From Petrosia ficiformis (lineage: Eukaryota; Porifera; Demospongiae; Haplosclerida; Petrosiidae), in contig OX345638.1 in the NCBI GenBank assembly GCA_947044365.1, positions 3,767,201-3,831,200 of the forward strand: a DNA stretch of 64,000 nt. Direction: 5' to 3'. A program made the position numbers and the translations under genes. This document shows positions 22,021-36,400 of the stretch, in pieces. Position 1 is the stretch's first letter. Every line of letters starts with the position of its first letter. The notes beneath the pieces are model-generated. The model worked only from the letters and a program-made list of their open reading frames with translations. It was not told where the DNA came from and ran no database searches.

Positions 22021-22550
22021 ACCACACCTACCATGGATGTAATATATACTGATTGCGAGGTGTGGCTCAGCATCTCATTAAAATCAAAACCTTCGTTGCA
22101 ACTGAATACAAGCAATTTGCAACTTTCTCCAACTTCTGGAGCAATCTAACACTCACCTCAACCTTGCTTACCAATTACTGCAAGCACAGCATCAACTCAA
22201 GTCTGCACGCGAACGCTATTTGTCACTTATTCTCCCAACATCCCTTTCTCTCTCGCTAGAAACCCAAGTCTATACATCACACAAACATCAACCTACTCTC
22301 CTCTCCTTTCACTTTTTTTTTTTTTTTCTAAGCTAACTTCAAAGTAACATCAAAGGGCGGACACTTGAATCAAAGCACCGCTAGACCACATCCAACAAAG
22401 CGTAGGCGTTTTGAACAATAGAATGCCGACATGCCGCCACCACATTGGTATACTTCCGTAATCTACAGTAATTTGGGGTGTGGTACATCCAAGACCCAGT
22501 CGACTAGTCATTGCAGTGAAATTTAGTAATGTAATAAGTAGGTGAGTTAC
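22021..22550. mobile_element. ACCACACCTAC TIR element, copy 1
   Basis: Nearly the same about 530 bp occur at 49586-50109 (start ACCACACCTACCATGGATGT; near the right end CATCCAAGACCCAG). The right inverse end (GTAGGTGTGGTA in copy 2) is mutated to GTAGGTGAGTTA here. A 68-codon open stretch at 22053-22259 is kept in both copies but resembles no protein family and is probably chance. A poly-T tract near 22312 is unique to this copy. Confidence 0.7.
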
Positions 22551-22904
22551 TTCCTATCTGACAGGATGTTGTAAAATTACAACACTAAACAAGTGTATAT
22601 AAAGAAAAAAAACATCCCTATATTTGCTTTGTGATGACTATGTATTAAGCATTGCTGATGGCACTAGTGTCTCTACCTTTCTGTGTACTCCAAAGCTGGG
22701 GCCTGAAGAAGTAAGTGTAAGCCTGACTGCAGTCTAAGTACACAGATCTTTGATGAACTGACTGAAGTACTCCTACAAGGTTCTAAATGATGACTTCCAA
22801 ACTTAACAACTTATTATACTTACTTGTTAAAGATTCTTGCATAATATTTATACTGTTTCTCTGCTATATACAACAGTTATTAGCAGTTTCTGAATCTTCC
22901 TGGC
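22551..22904. other. Intergenic, no supported gene
   Basis: Starts with GACAGGATGTTGTAAAATTA, which also flanks copy 2 of the ACCACACCTAC element at 50118. No exon or RNA gene seen. Confidence 0.4.
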
Positions 22905-23032
22905 TTATCTGTACCTCGAAGAGCCTCGAACGCGCGTTCTTTTACGCGCCACGCCCATTAATTGACCGAGCCCCCGGGAATGACGCAACTTCCTTAACTA
23001 CGTATACAACGCATAGTCGCGCAAGTGACACA

Positions 23033-23069
<37 letters not shown>

Positions 23070-23116
23070 TAAACCCCGTGGAAAGCAATTATAGGGATGG
23101 CCCTACGGGCCATAAA
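22905..23116. mobile_element. Partial CCATCCCTATGATTGC-family element, inverted
   Basis: CGCGTTCTTTTACGCGCCAC, CCCGGGAATGACGCAACTTC and a terminal AGCAATTATAGGGATGGCC match 48098-48200 and the inverse of 18743-19142. Interrupted by a (TA)n run at 23038-23066. Confidence 0.6.
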
Positions 23117-23169
23117 AACTGAAAGTGTTATAGTGACACCGCAGCGTAATAAGCATTATGTCTGAACAG

Positions 23170-23500
23170 TGAAAGCTCACCAGCTGCAGGGGAGGAGAAA
23201 ACAGGGGGGTTGAGCTCCCCACTTCAGTATCTATAATAATTATAGTGTACTTTTAACTCTCAGATTGCAATCTCAATTTCTTGGGAAGACACACCCCCAG
23301 ACCCCCACATAGCATGGAAGCATACAGAGGATTCGCAACCTTTACAGGCACTCTGTGCCACCCTACTGAGAAATCTGTACCAATGTCACAATCCTGCCAC
23401 CCTACTGAGAAATCCTCTGTACCTGCACTTCCTTGCATGTACTCCAACAAACAGTCTTCAGCCCCCCTCCCATTTTTACTTACCTGTATAGTTATTAGTG
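23170..23500. repeat. Interspersed repeat, copy 2
   Basis: Matches 880-1140: ACAGGGGGGTTGAGC, CACACCCCCAGACCCCCACA and CCCATTTTTACTTACCTGT. Short open frames on both strands (23281-23544, 23525-23253) are not shared with copy 1. Confidence 0.5.
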
Positions 23501-23544
23501 AATGTGTGGTAAATTGGGAAGCCACATCTGGTCTGGTTATTTAA

Positions 23545-24487
23545 TATATATTTTTAATTAATGCCCTTTACAACAAGTAAAGTTACAATTTGCTAATTTT
23601 GTGTGTGTAAGATTATTCAGTAATGATATTCATAAGGTGTTGGTATGTAATTAAAGCTAACCCACAATAATCACTATCAATGCTGTGGTATATAAGCTGA
23701 GAACAACCAACAAATTATTAACTTACCTGGCATAGAGGATACTGTGATCAAGTAGGTAGTTCCTCCATGTGGAGGCCCATGCATTGCACTCTGCTGGGCT
23801 GAAGTGTGCAATCTCTCCAAACGTGGGAGACTCGGATGCACAATTTTTGTTAGTGGGGGACTGCGTACGCGCATCCCCCGTAAGCTATTATTATAATTGA
23901 ATACAATCAAGATAGGGTGGTGTGTTACAAATATTTACTGTGATTAGTGAAGAAGCCAAATGGTAGTGATGGGAATACCAGAAATTTTTGACATAACAAG
24001 TAGTTTGGGGATTATTTCATCAATGTTGTGTCAGTACAATACCTACACTTTAACAATGCGCGAGTTTTATACTACATTAATCCAAACCTCTTATTTTAAC
24101 AAATTGTATAGGAGGAGGGGCTATGCTCCACCAGACTATTTAGCGTGTTATTAAAACACTCGTGAGTCACCCATCACTAATAATTATGCAATTGGATGTG
24201 TCCAAACAGTATGGCAATGTTCACACATTCATCTCAATGTAAACTGTTGCTTAACCAAACATCCGTGGGGGCTGAATTTGTGGTTAGTCAGATAACACTC
24301 AAATAGTGGAAACCTCATATTGGTGAATTGAATATGTAGCCAATTAACTAAAATTAATTATTACTATTGTTAAAAATATTATTAGTGTTATGACAGACTT
24401 GTGTTCCTTTGTATAATAAATTATGAATAATCCACACACATAATACTACTCAAATATGACATCGTAACTTTTTCTGATAGCATTGTT
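23545..24487. other. Intergenic 3' of SUCLA2, no supported gene
   Basis: AT-rich. A short GC-richer piece at 23750-23880 is open on both strands but lacks splice sites and any match I recognise. No clear poly(A) signal for SUCLA2 could be fixed. Confidence 0.35.
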
Positions 24488-27400
24488 CTACAGTGTTGAA
24501 AACTCCACACTAACATTAACATCACTGGCTAGTTGAGCAATCTCTGCAACATTTACAACCTACAAGAAGAAAGTGAAAAAGGCAGAATGTTAGCTCAATC
24601 CTAGCAGCTAGGGCTGGGCGATTATTCAAACATAAATGATCGCAATCTTTATAGCCACTTTATTTAGAATATCACAGTATTATCGCAATTGGTAATAGAC
24701 ATACACACAGACATGGTCAATGGCCAACGAATGGGAACTCACTGTTTTAGCTGCCATATTGAAATCTTCAACAGCTAACATTTTGTGACTGCTGCCATCA
24801 ATAATTGATCGTGCTTTCTTCTGATTATTACCTGTAAAAATTATTGAGACTTAATTTGAAGACAGGAGATGACTGAAATGTGTACAGGAAGGGATGTGGA
24901 AACATTGAGCCAACCACCGGACATTTTGACTTCCACTACTCTTGTCCTGCTCTCCATATACTGTATATATACAGTTTACTTTCAATGTACATGTACCAGA
25001 CATTCACTAGATGTAATGGACAATGTTCTACATGACTGGCTGTTTCCACACCACTGTGTACAGGAAATGTTTTTATTACTATAATTATGGACTGATAAAT
25101 AACTAAAGACTACATGTACATCCATACAGGAATGGGGTGAAGCTATAGTCTGTCCACATTCACAATGAAATTTAGGTAATATAAATGCTTATACATGTAC
25201 CTATAAACATTCACCCACTTGAAAAAGAAGGCAAGAAGAATACATGTGAGTTCAGTATCTTCCTTTACAAAATGGTTGAGTAGCAAGTATTTAAAGGAAA
25301 ACGTTTATATTATCAAAAGACTGGACCACCAACAGAGAGCAGATTGGGCCAGGGGTAAACTTTGAATTTGGGTTCTCTACTTCAAAATATATATTACGCT
25401 GCAGTTTAATTTACTTGTTTCAAGCTATGTGACTGTTTTTTTTCCTCTATTTTTAAACAACAGTATACTAAGAAGCTCAGGCTTCCCCAACACATCTGGG
25501 TCCTGGGACCCAGGGAAATACCCCTCCAGTAAACCTGTCCAAAGTCTCCCCTTTGCATCCACGGCCACATGCTCATATTTGTAAAGCAATCATACGAGAT
25601 GAGTCTTAAGGTAATAAGATATTTATGAAACAGTAATACATTAGTAATACATACCTTGTAATCTTACAACAAGAGGTACTGTAAGATTGAGTTCAGTAGC
25701 TGCAGCAGCTATACTTTTAGCTATCATGTCACATCTGATGATTCCACCAAACACATTAACAAATATTGCTCTGACCTAAATAATGTACTGACATTTTAGC
25801 ATGGCAATAAGAACCACTTTTAGTTATAAAGTTATGGTATGTCTAGTTTCTCAAAATGAAGTTATAGTTACAATGTGTAGTTATAATATCTGGCTTACTA
25901 AAATGGTTCTATTCTAGTTAACTAATGACAAGTATTGGCCAGGTAATTTTCATGCTAGGTTATTCACAGTAGATTAGTTAACTAAGTCACAGTGTCTTAC
26001 TAAAATGGGTTTTAGTTATAGCAGGAGCCCTCTTAGGCTTTCTGGTCAACGTCATTATGGGCTCCTGGCTATAGTCACAGACTACATACTGTACATTGTA
26101 TAAATCAATGCTGTACAAAAGTACTAAAGGTCATTTGTGTTCACCTTGATCTCAGAAAAATGCTAGTAGCTTTATTTTAGAAGGATAAACAAATCTTTTT
26201 ACCTTTACCATTTTCATATAATTATTTTTCCTGTTCTTTTTTCGTGTATGTAAAATTTTAATCCATTGCTTCATTATTGTGTTACAGTATAATCATGTAT
26301 TAACATTAAAGATGATCACATCCTAGTTTTGAGGTCATTGTGAATGTGATCAGACTTCATTATGTGAGTAATTTTTGTTGTCAAAAACAGATTATACAGA
26401 AACAAGTCATTACATGTATTTACATGTATTTACATGTACACTCACATTAGGATCTGCACTTAGAATAGTAAATCCATCCATTACTTCCTTAGGACTAGCA
26501 CTTCCTCCAATATCCAGAAAGTTTGCAGGAGATCCACCATGTAGTTTAATCATGTCCATTGTAGCCATGGCAAGACCAGCACCATTAACTGTACACAATA
26601 ATTAATATAATTTAGGGACAACTATATTGCATATCGCTGCCAAACATATCATGATACAATACAGTATCATGATACTTGAAATGATATTGAAACACTTAAA
26701 TAAATGTCCTATTTGGATGTATTGTCAAGAAATGGCAAAAGAAATCAATGAAAGTTACGCGCACTAGCTTTTTATAATTACTTTTAGGTATCAAATTAGA
26801 AACACCATGTTTACTAAACTGTCCATTCCAGTGTATCGATACACCCAAAAGCCAATATTGTATACAAATCACACATCACTAATATAATTCAACAAGGGTC
26901 AGGGACTTAATGCAAGATTTGGAGGGGTGGGGTTTAGGTTACTAATGTCTTTTCCTCTTATTATTTTACCTTTCAATAATTATTAATAATTATTGTCCGG
27001 ATTACTACAGTGTACATAACTACATACTATATAGAGTACATAATACACAGCTAATACATATGTAGCTATAGAGTACATACAATACACAACTATAGAATAC
27101 ATATACCTATAGAGTACATACAATACACAATTATAGAGTACATAATACACAACTAATACATACGTAGCTATAGAGTACATACAATACACAACTATAGAAT
27201 ACATATACCTATAGAGTACATACAATACACAATTATAGAGTACATAATACACAGCTAATACATATGTAGCTATAGAGTACATACAATACACAACTATAGA
27301 ATACATATACCTATAGAGTACATACAATACACAACTATAGAGTACATAATACACAGCTAATACATACGTAGCTATAGAGTACATACAATACACAACTATA

Positions 27401-30400
27401 GAATACATATACCTATAGAGTACATACAATACACAATTATAGAGTACATAATACACAGCTAATACATACGTAGCTATAGAGTACATACAATACACAACTA
27501 TAGAATACATATACCTATAGAGTACATACAATACACAACTATAGAGTACATAATACACAGCTAATACATACGTAGCTATAGAGTATATACAATACACAAC
27601 TATAGAATACATATACCTATAGAGTACATACAATACACAATTATAGAGTACATAATACACAACTAATACATACGTAGCTATAGAGTACATACAATACACA
27701 ACTATAGAATACATATACCTATAGAGTACATACAATACACAACTATAGAGTATATAATACACAGCTAATACATATGTAGCTATAGAGTACATACAATACA
27801 CAACTATAGAATACATATACCTATAGAGTACATACAATACACAGCTATAGAGTACATACAATACACAACTATAGAATACATAATACACAACTATAGAATA
27901 CATATACCTATAGAATACATATAATACACAAATATAGAACACATATACCTATACAACACACATCTATAGAATACATACAATACACAACTATAGAATACAT
28001 ATACCTATAGAATACATACATGTATAATACACAACAAAGAATACATATACCTATAGAATACATATAATACACAGCTATAGAATACATACAATACACAGCT
28101 AATACATACGTAGTTATAGAGTACATACAATACACAGCTATAGAGTACATACAATACACAGCTATAGAGTACATACAATACACAACTATAGAGTACAAAC
28201 AATACACAGCTATAGAGTACATACAATATACAGCTATAGAATACATGTGACCGGTTCAAGTAAAAACGGAACCATATGCGCAGACATTAGTTTTCAGATA
28301 ATTGGAGTTATAGCATGAAATTGCGCAATTCCGAAAAATTGAAAAAAAAAAAAACACGTGGAGGGAATGACTTGATGGGCACCAGGAGTGAAAAGGCAGC
28401 TGTGGCTTATAGTTCTGGCCGTGCAAGGCGACCTTACACACTTCGAAAAGTAATACTTCATGGCATGATGGCTACAAAGAAGGAAATGATGATGGCGTTT
28501 GTGCTTCGTGTAAGACACTCCTGGACCTGAAAGGAGTTTTCCAAAGCTTTGTGCACACTAGTCGCTCACTGTCAAGACGGAGAGTAATCTATTTGAAACC
28601 AGCAGACATTGCCTAGTATGATCTAAGGAGACAAAATGATTTTCTGTTGAAATCTGTGTTTGATGGCAAAGGAAACTACTTGTATCACCGCAACTGCAGC
28701 CTTTGGTGTGAGTAACCAACGTCTCTCTCGACTTAGAAAAGGTATTCAAGTAGAAACAAGTGATCCAACTGAGTCCTGTTGCAGCAAAGCGAGCAAAGAA
28801 GTAATAGTTGATGTAGTACTTGTAAACAACAACTCATAAAACACTGTCACTTACTCAGTTTGGTACAATTTTTGTGTATGTTGTAGTCAATATGTTAAGG
28901 TTTATGAAACTGCAAAAAGTGAATTTTTGTGATGTGCGCATAAGGTTCCATTTTTACTTGAACCACTCACAGTCATATAATACACAGCTAATACATACGT
29001 AGTTATAGAGTACATACAATACATAGCTATAGAGTACATATAATACATAGCTATAGAGTACATATAATACACAACTATAGAGTACATACAATACACAGCT
29101 AATACATACGTAGTTATAGAGTACATACAATACATAGCTATAGAGTACATATAATACATAGCTATAGAGTACATATAGTACATAGCTATAGAGTACATAT
29201 AGTACATAGCTATATAGTACATATAATACACAACTATACAATACACAGCTTTAGAATACATATAATAAATATACAGTATGTACATGTACATGTATAAACA
29301 CTTGCTATATACCGGTATGTGCATGCATGTAAATTAAGCAATCACCATCAGGTGATAGACATCAAGTTATGTTAGTAGTAATCACTATCAAATTTTGGTT
29401 ACATTCTATCTACATGTAAAATTCAACAACTATAGTCTATTCACGTTCAGGAGTCGTGAACGTTTGTGGTTATAACATCCTTATACGTCATTGTATTGAC
29501 ACACAACAAAGACCATTCTACTCGTCGTAACTTGCCAAATCCAACAATGTGCGATATGATCACAAAACATAAACAAAACGAATTTTACCCTTAAACTCTA
29601 TTTTTTAAGTACAGGAATACCTAAGACCACAAGGAATTTACAAGATACTTTAAGGCTTAAAGTAGGCACTGTGTAAACAATTATAATAATACCACAATTT
29701 ATTTCAATACTATAATTATTATTTATAATTATTGATGCTGCCATCTGATTCTGAATTACTGTATAAGTGTTTTCTTCCTCTGATGACTCGTCTGATTCTC
29801 CTCCAAAATGAATAATAAACTCCTCTATGTATTAGATTGGTAGTCTTCTAATTTATCTCTAAAACGGCTGATGTTCTTTCTCCATTGTTCAGGTCCTACT
29901 CTCCAGAAACCTTCATAAGTGAGATCTTTCTAAGCAGATAAAGTGAATTTCTTATTATGCTCTTTAATATGACCTTTTACTTGTAACTAACATAACATCT
30001 ACTCTGCTTTTTTACAATCAAAATAGTCATGTAAATTACAAATAATACTCTAGGAGGTGCCCTGGACTCGTTTTCCCTTCGGCATGTCAATTCTAACTAC
30101 AGATGCAGGTTGATAAACACAGCAACACTTTCTCTAAGTTTCCTTCCAAGACACGTGGGTATACATGAGGTAAGTACACGCTCACGCGAGAGACCGCAAA
30201 CACGTAATAATCTTCTGCTGTTGACTTCCGCGACTCTTGAACACGAATAGACTATACACATGTACATGCAGTTTTTGTTTCTTACACACTTTAAACATTT
30301 TCTTTGTGATAACTGGACCAGTTGTTCAGTTGTGACCAGGTGTTAATTGAATTCCTACACATGCATTTTACATGTACACATGTAATTATGTATACATGTA

Positions 30401-33400
30401 ATTATGCATAGTGTATGTTTTACATGTACATGTAATTATGCACAGTGTATGTTTTACATGTATACATGTAGTGTATGTTTTACATGTACACATGTAATTA
30501 TGCACAGTGTATGTTTTACATGTACACATGTAATTATGCACTGTGTATGTTTTACATGTACACATGTAATTATGTATACATGTAATTAGGCACTGTGTAT
30601 GTTTTACATGTATACATGTAATTAGGCACTGTGTATTTTACATGTATACATGTAATTAGGCACTGTGTATGATTTACATGTATACATGTAATTAGGCACT
30701 GTGTATATTTTACATGTATACATGTAATTATGCACAGTGTATGGAATTGTACGTATTGTTTTCCACTTACCCATACAACCAATTGAACCATCAAGTCCAA
30801 TATAATTGATACCAGCTCTAGCTGCTTCAGCATCTCGAGGATCTTCCTGTGACCAATCTCTCAACTTAAACGTATCTTTCTGACGATATTCTGCATTATT
30901 ATCAAAGTTAATCTTCGCATCAATACAGACAACTGCACAGGGTAAAATGGGAATTTAAATTTTATACCTACATGTAAATGAAATGAGAAATATCTTTGAG
31001 GTTGAACACCATCAAAGTTCTGTTACAATTTCCAACAGATCAGATTCTAGTGCTGGCCAAGGGCACTTGTGTACCTGATATCTGACAGTGAATGTATTAC
31101 TGTATAGGAGGTAATTTTCACCAAGGAAAATGTTTGCTAAAGCAGCAATACAGTGTTTAAAAAAAAGTTTATTTTCACACAAGGTGAAATTCGATTTCAA
31201 ATTTAACACTATTGATACTCACATGGAAAGAGTTTTGTCGTCATGGCTACAATGTTTATCAAAGCATCGGGAAGCAAACAATTGGTGAGAAGCAACAGGA
31301 GCCAAACAATTCCAAAGACTGATGTGCTGTGGCAAAATTTTAACCAGTTAAATTTTCGCCACATGCATTGGACTGGTGAAATCGGCAAATTTTGTTTCTC
31401 CTGGTGAAAATTACATCACTGTACGGTACTTGAAATTCAATAATTACCTGAAAATACCATGACATGGAAACATTATCACAAGAGAAATGAGAAATGTTTG
31501 ATCAAAAAATAATGAACATGTGTTACTGTTGTAGTGAACCAGAGTCTATGATATCAGAAGTATTGAAATGTGATATCAGAAGTATTGAAGTGCGATTGTA
31601 GTACCCAAAATTCAAATACACGTTTCACTTTCTTTGCAACTTTGGAATATCACTGCTTTCTTAGAAGCTCTTCTGTGTAGCTATGTACATGTAAGTAAGT
31701 TGCTCTCCAGAAAAGCTAAAATTATAAAAGTTAAAAAGCTGAGAAAGTATGTCCATCCACACATAAATGTTTCAGAAACTATATAGTCACAATAATTACA
31801 ATGTCATTATTGCCATTAGTGATGTTTTAACTATCACTGAAACCCCTTTTAGTAAGGCATTATGACTTTTAGTTAACTAAGCTATAATTCTATAGCACTA
31901 AATAAAAAAGAAAATTGGTTGATAATGGTGGTTAGTTACCAAGGACACTGAGAAACTAGTCATACTATAACTAAACATTATTGTAATACTAAAACACTAT
32001 AATGATATCAAAGACACTGAGAAACTAGTCATACTATAACTAAACATTATTGTAATACTAAAACACTATAATGATACCAAGGACACTGAGAAACTAGTCA
32101 TACTATAACTAAACATTATTGTAATACTAAAACACTATAATGATACCAAGGACACTGAGAAACTAGTCATACTATAACTAAACATTATTGTAATACTAAA
32201 ACACTATAATGATACCAAGGACACTGAGAAACTAGTCATACTATAACTAAACATTATTGTAATACTAAAACACTATAATGATACCAAGGACACTGAGAAA
32301 CTAGTCATACTATAACTAAACATTATTGTAATACTAAAACACTATAATGATACCAAGGACACTGAGAAACTAGTCATACTATAACTAAACATTATTGTAA
32401 TACTAAAACACTATAATGATACCAAGGACACTGAGAAACTAGACATACTATAACTAAACATTATTGTAATACTAAAACACTATAATGATACCAAGGACAC
32501 TGAGAAACTAGACATACTATAACTAAACATTATTGTAATACTAAAACACTATAATGATACCAAGGACACTGAGAAACTAGTCATACTATAACTAAACATT
32601 ATTGTAATACTAAAACACTATAATGATATCAAAGACACTGAGAAACTAGTCATACTATAACTAAACATTATTGTAATACTAAAACACTATAATGATACCA
32701 AGGACACTGAGAAACTAGTCATACTATAACTAAACATTATTGTAATACTAAAACACTATAATGATATCAAGGACACTGAGAAACTAGTCATACTATAACT
32801 TAATACTAAAACACTATAATGATATCAAGGACACTGAGAAACTAGTCATACTATAACTAAACATTATTGTAATACTAAAACACTATAATGATACCAAGGA
32901 CACTGAGAAACTAGTCATACTATAACTAAACATTATTGTATTACTAAAACACTATAATGATACCAAGGACACTGAGAAACTAGTCATACTATAACTAAAC
33001 ATTATTGTAATACTAAAACACTATAATGATACCAAGGACACTGAGAAACTAGTCATACTATAACTAAACATTATTGTAATACTAAAACACTATAATGATA
33101 CCAAGGACACTGAGAAACTAGACATACTATAACTAAACATTATTGTAATACTAAAACACTATAATGATACCAAGGACACTGAGAAACTAGTCATACTAAA
33201 ACTTAATACTAAAACACTATAATGATATCAAGGACACTGAGAAACTAGTCATACTATAACTAAACATTATTGTAATACTAAAACACTATAATGATACCAA
33301 GGACACTGAGAAACTAGTCATACTATAACTAAACATTATTGTAATACTAAAACACTATAATGATACCAAGGACACTGAGAAACTAGTCATACTATAACTA

Positions 33401-36400
33401 AACATTATTGTAATACTAAAACACTATAATGATACCAAGGACACTGAGAAACTAGTCATACTATAACTAAACATTATTGTAATACTAAAACACTATAATG
33501 ATACCAAGGACACTGAGAAACTAGTCATACTATAACTAAACATTATTGTAATACTAAAACACTATAATGATACCAAGGACACTGAGAAACTAGTCATACT
33601 ATAACTAAACATTATTGTAATACTAAAACACTATAATGATACCAAGGACACTGAGAAACTAGACATACTATAACTAAACATTATTGTAATACTAAAACAC
33701 TATAATGATACCAAGGACACTGAGAAACTAGACATACTATAACTAAACATTATTGTAATACTAAAACACTATAATGATACCAAGGACACTGAGAAACTAG
33801 TCATACTATAACTAAACATTATTGTAATACTAAAACACTATAATGATATCAAAGACACTGAGAAACTAGTCATACTATAACTAAACATTATTGTAATACT
33901 AAAACACTATAATGATACCAAGGACACTGAGAAACTAGTCATACTATAACTAAACATTATTGTAATACTAAAACACTATAATGATATCAAGGACACTGAG
34001 AAACTAGTCATACTATAACTTAATACTAAAACACTATAATGATATCAAGGACACTGAGAAACTAGTCATACTATAACTAAACATTATTGTAATACTAAAA
34101 CACTATAATGATACCAAGGACACTGAGAAACTAGTCATACTATAACTAAACATTATTGTATTACTAAAACACTATAATGATACCAAGGACACTGAGAAAC
34201 TAGTCATACTATAACTAAACATTATTGTAATACTAAAACACTATAATGATACCAAGGACACTGAGAAACTAGTCATACTATAACTAAACATTATTGTAAT
34301 ACTAAAACACTATAATGATACCAAGGACACTGAGAAACTAGACATACTATAACTAAACATTATTGTAATACTAAAACACTATAATGATACCAAGGACACT
34401 GAGAAACTAGTCATACTAAAACTTAATACTAAAACACTATAATGATATCAAGGACACTGAGAAACTAGTCATACTATAACTCATAGTGATCCACTAAAAC
34501 AGTGTCCTTGATAAATATATCATGATTATCAGATACTTACTTACCTCTTCCGTCATCAGTTTCCACAAATGGATTAATTTCAAGTGTTGTTATATCTTTA
34601 TCAATTAACAATTTATATAATTTCTTCATTTGGTCTGTAGCCTGGAAGAGGTATACAGTACATGTAAATTAGTGTTGTTTTAGTTAACTATAACTATAAC
34701 TAAATGCCCTTTTAGTAAGGCTTTTTGACTTTTAGTTAACTAAATTATAACTAAATTACAAGTCTACTGTAATAACTGCAACTAACTGAAATGAAAAATG
34801 GCCACTTTTAGTTACATGTACATTGTAGTTAACTAAAACTAAAACCCTTTTAGTAAGCCTAACTATAACTAAACTAAAACTGTGGTAAACTAGTCATACT
34901 ATAACTAAAAGTGGTCATTATTGTCATACGTAAATGTATATCCATCATTTTACTTTTGAAAAGGATTTTGTCATGTAAAGCACTCAAATGTTCATTACAG
35001 GAACATCATTTGGTATCAAAACAGTTTTAATTAATGGATTATTATACCCCACAGGGCCACCTCTATGATTACTTTCCATGTGGGTTCTTATAGTGTGTGT
35101 TTGTATATGTAGTTAAAGAAGTTGCGTTATTCCAGTGTACTTGGTCAGTTAATAGACATGGAGTGTAATGGAACATGCGCTCAAGCTCTACAGACCAGCA
35201 GGAAGAAAGCTGCTTGTAGATTATGTAGAAACTGGGATTAATACCTGCTCTAGGTGAAATATATTCCTAAAGTTCTACAAGATCATTAAAAAAGTAAGAG
35301 GCTGTTGTTTATCAGCATAGATAATAGTCCTCCATTGTAAAAGCAGTCATAGGGATACTATTTTCTCATTATCCTATATATGTATTATCTGAGAGGTAGT
35401 TAATTCATGCTGAGTGGTGGTTATTTCCGACCAGTGTGGGCAGAACACTGGACCGTTAATTTAATTCAGGGTTGGAGCCAATTACAAAGACATGATTACA
35501 ATTACAAAACTATAATTGAGATTATGATTATGATTACACAAAGTGTAATTGATTACAATTGATTACAATTACAAAACTATAATTGCGATTATGATTACGA
35601 TTACACAAAGTGTAATTGATTACAATTGATTACAATTACAAAACTATAATTGCGATTATGATTACGATTACACAAAGTGTAATTGATTACAATTGATTAC
35701 AATTACAAAACTATAATTGTGATTATGATTATGATTACATAAAATAAAAGTGTAATTATGATTACGATTATGATTACGATTACACAAAGTGTAATTGATT
35801 ACAATTGATTACAATTGATTACAATTACAATCTTAATCGGCCACAAGCCTGGTTAAAATAACTGATTAGTTTTTACAGAGCAGCCACATTGAGATATACA
35901 ATTTCCCATCTTTCTAAAATTAAGTATATACTGGATAAACAGCAGTAAATTAGAATCATTACATAGTCTGGGCAGAACACAGATTTACATATTAGTTTCA
36001 CCTGCTCTTATTTCTTAATTAATACATGTACATAAACGAGAGTAATTAAATAAATAGTGATAACATCTCAGAATATACATGTAATGTTACATTTCTATGG
36101 AGAATACAATTTGTACTTTCCACCAGAAACCTGTGATCAGACAGCCACAAATATAATTACACATACATGTATTAGTCAAATACATCAGTATTTAGATGTG
36201 TTTAAATACATTTTTAGAGTACAACATGAATTTGTATTTGAAGGTTTATAATCCTAAGTATCTATATTTCTGTTAAAGTATTTCCAAGTACTCTTTAAAT
36301 ACTTCATACTTTAGCAAACCAAACAGTGACTGCTCCAGCTCTTACTTTGATCTTACAAACAATGGCTTAGTTCTTGGACTAAAAACTCATAATGAATGTT

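Noticed and set aside
22053..22259. 68-codon frame conserved at 49615-49821
   Set aside because: Conservation follows from the two copies of a non-coding TIR element. No domain and no evidence of selection.
23677..23910. 77-codon minus frame near 23.8 kb
   Set aside because: Open in both directions, no recognised family, no splice partners.
26983..27942. 319-codon open frame on the minus strand rich in Y, V, L and C
   Set aside because: It is a translation of the 102-bp satellite, open only because 102 is a multiple of three. No start context or domain.
27005..34482. CRISPR-like array
   Set aside because: Units are contiguous tandem repeats without unique spacers, in an animal intron.
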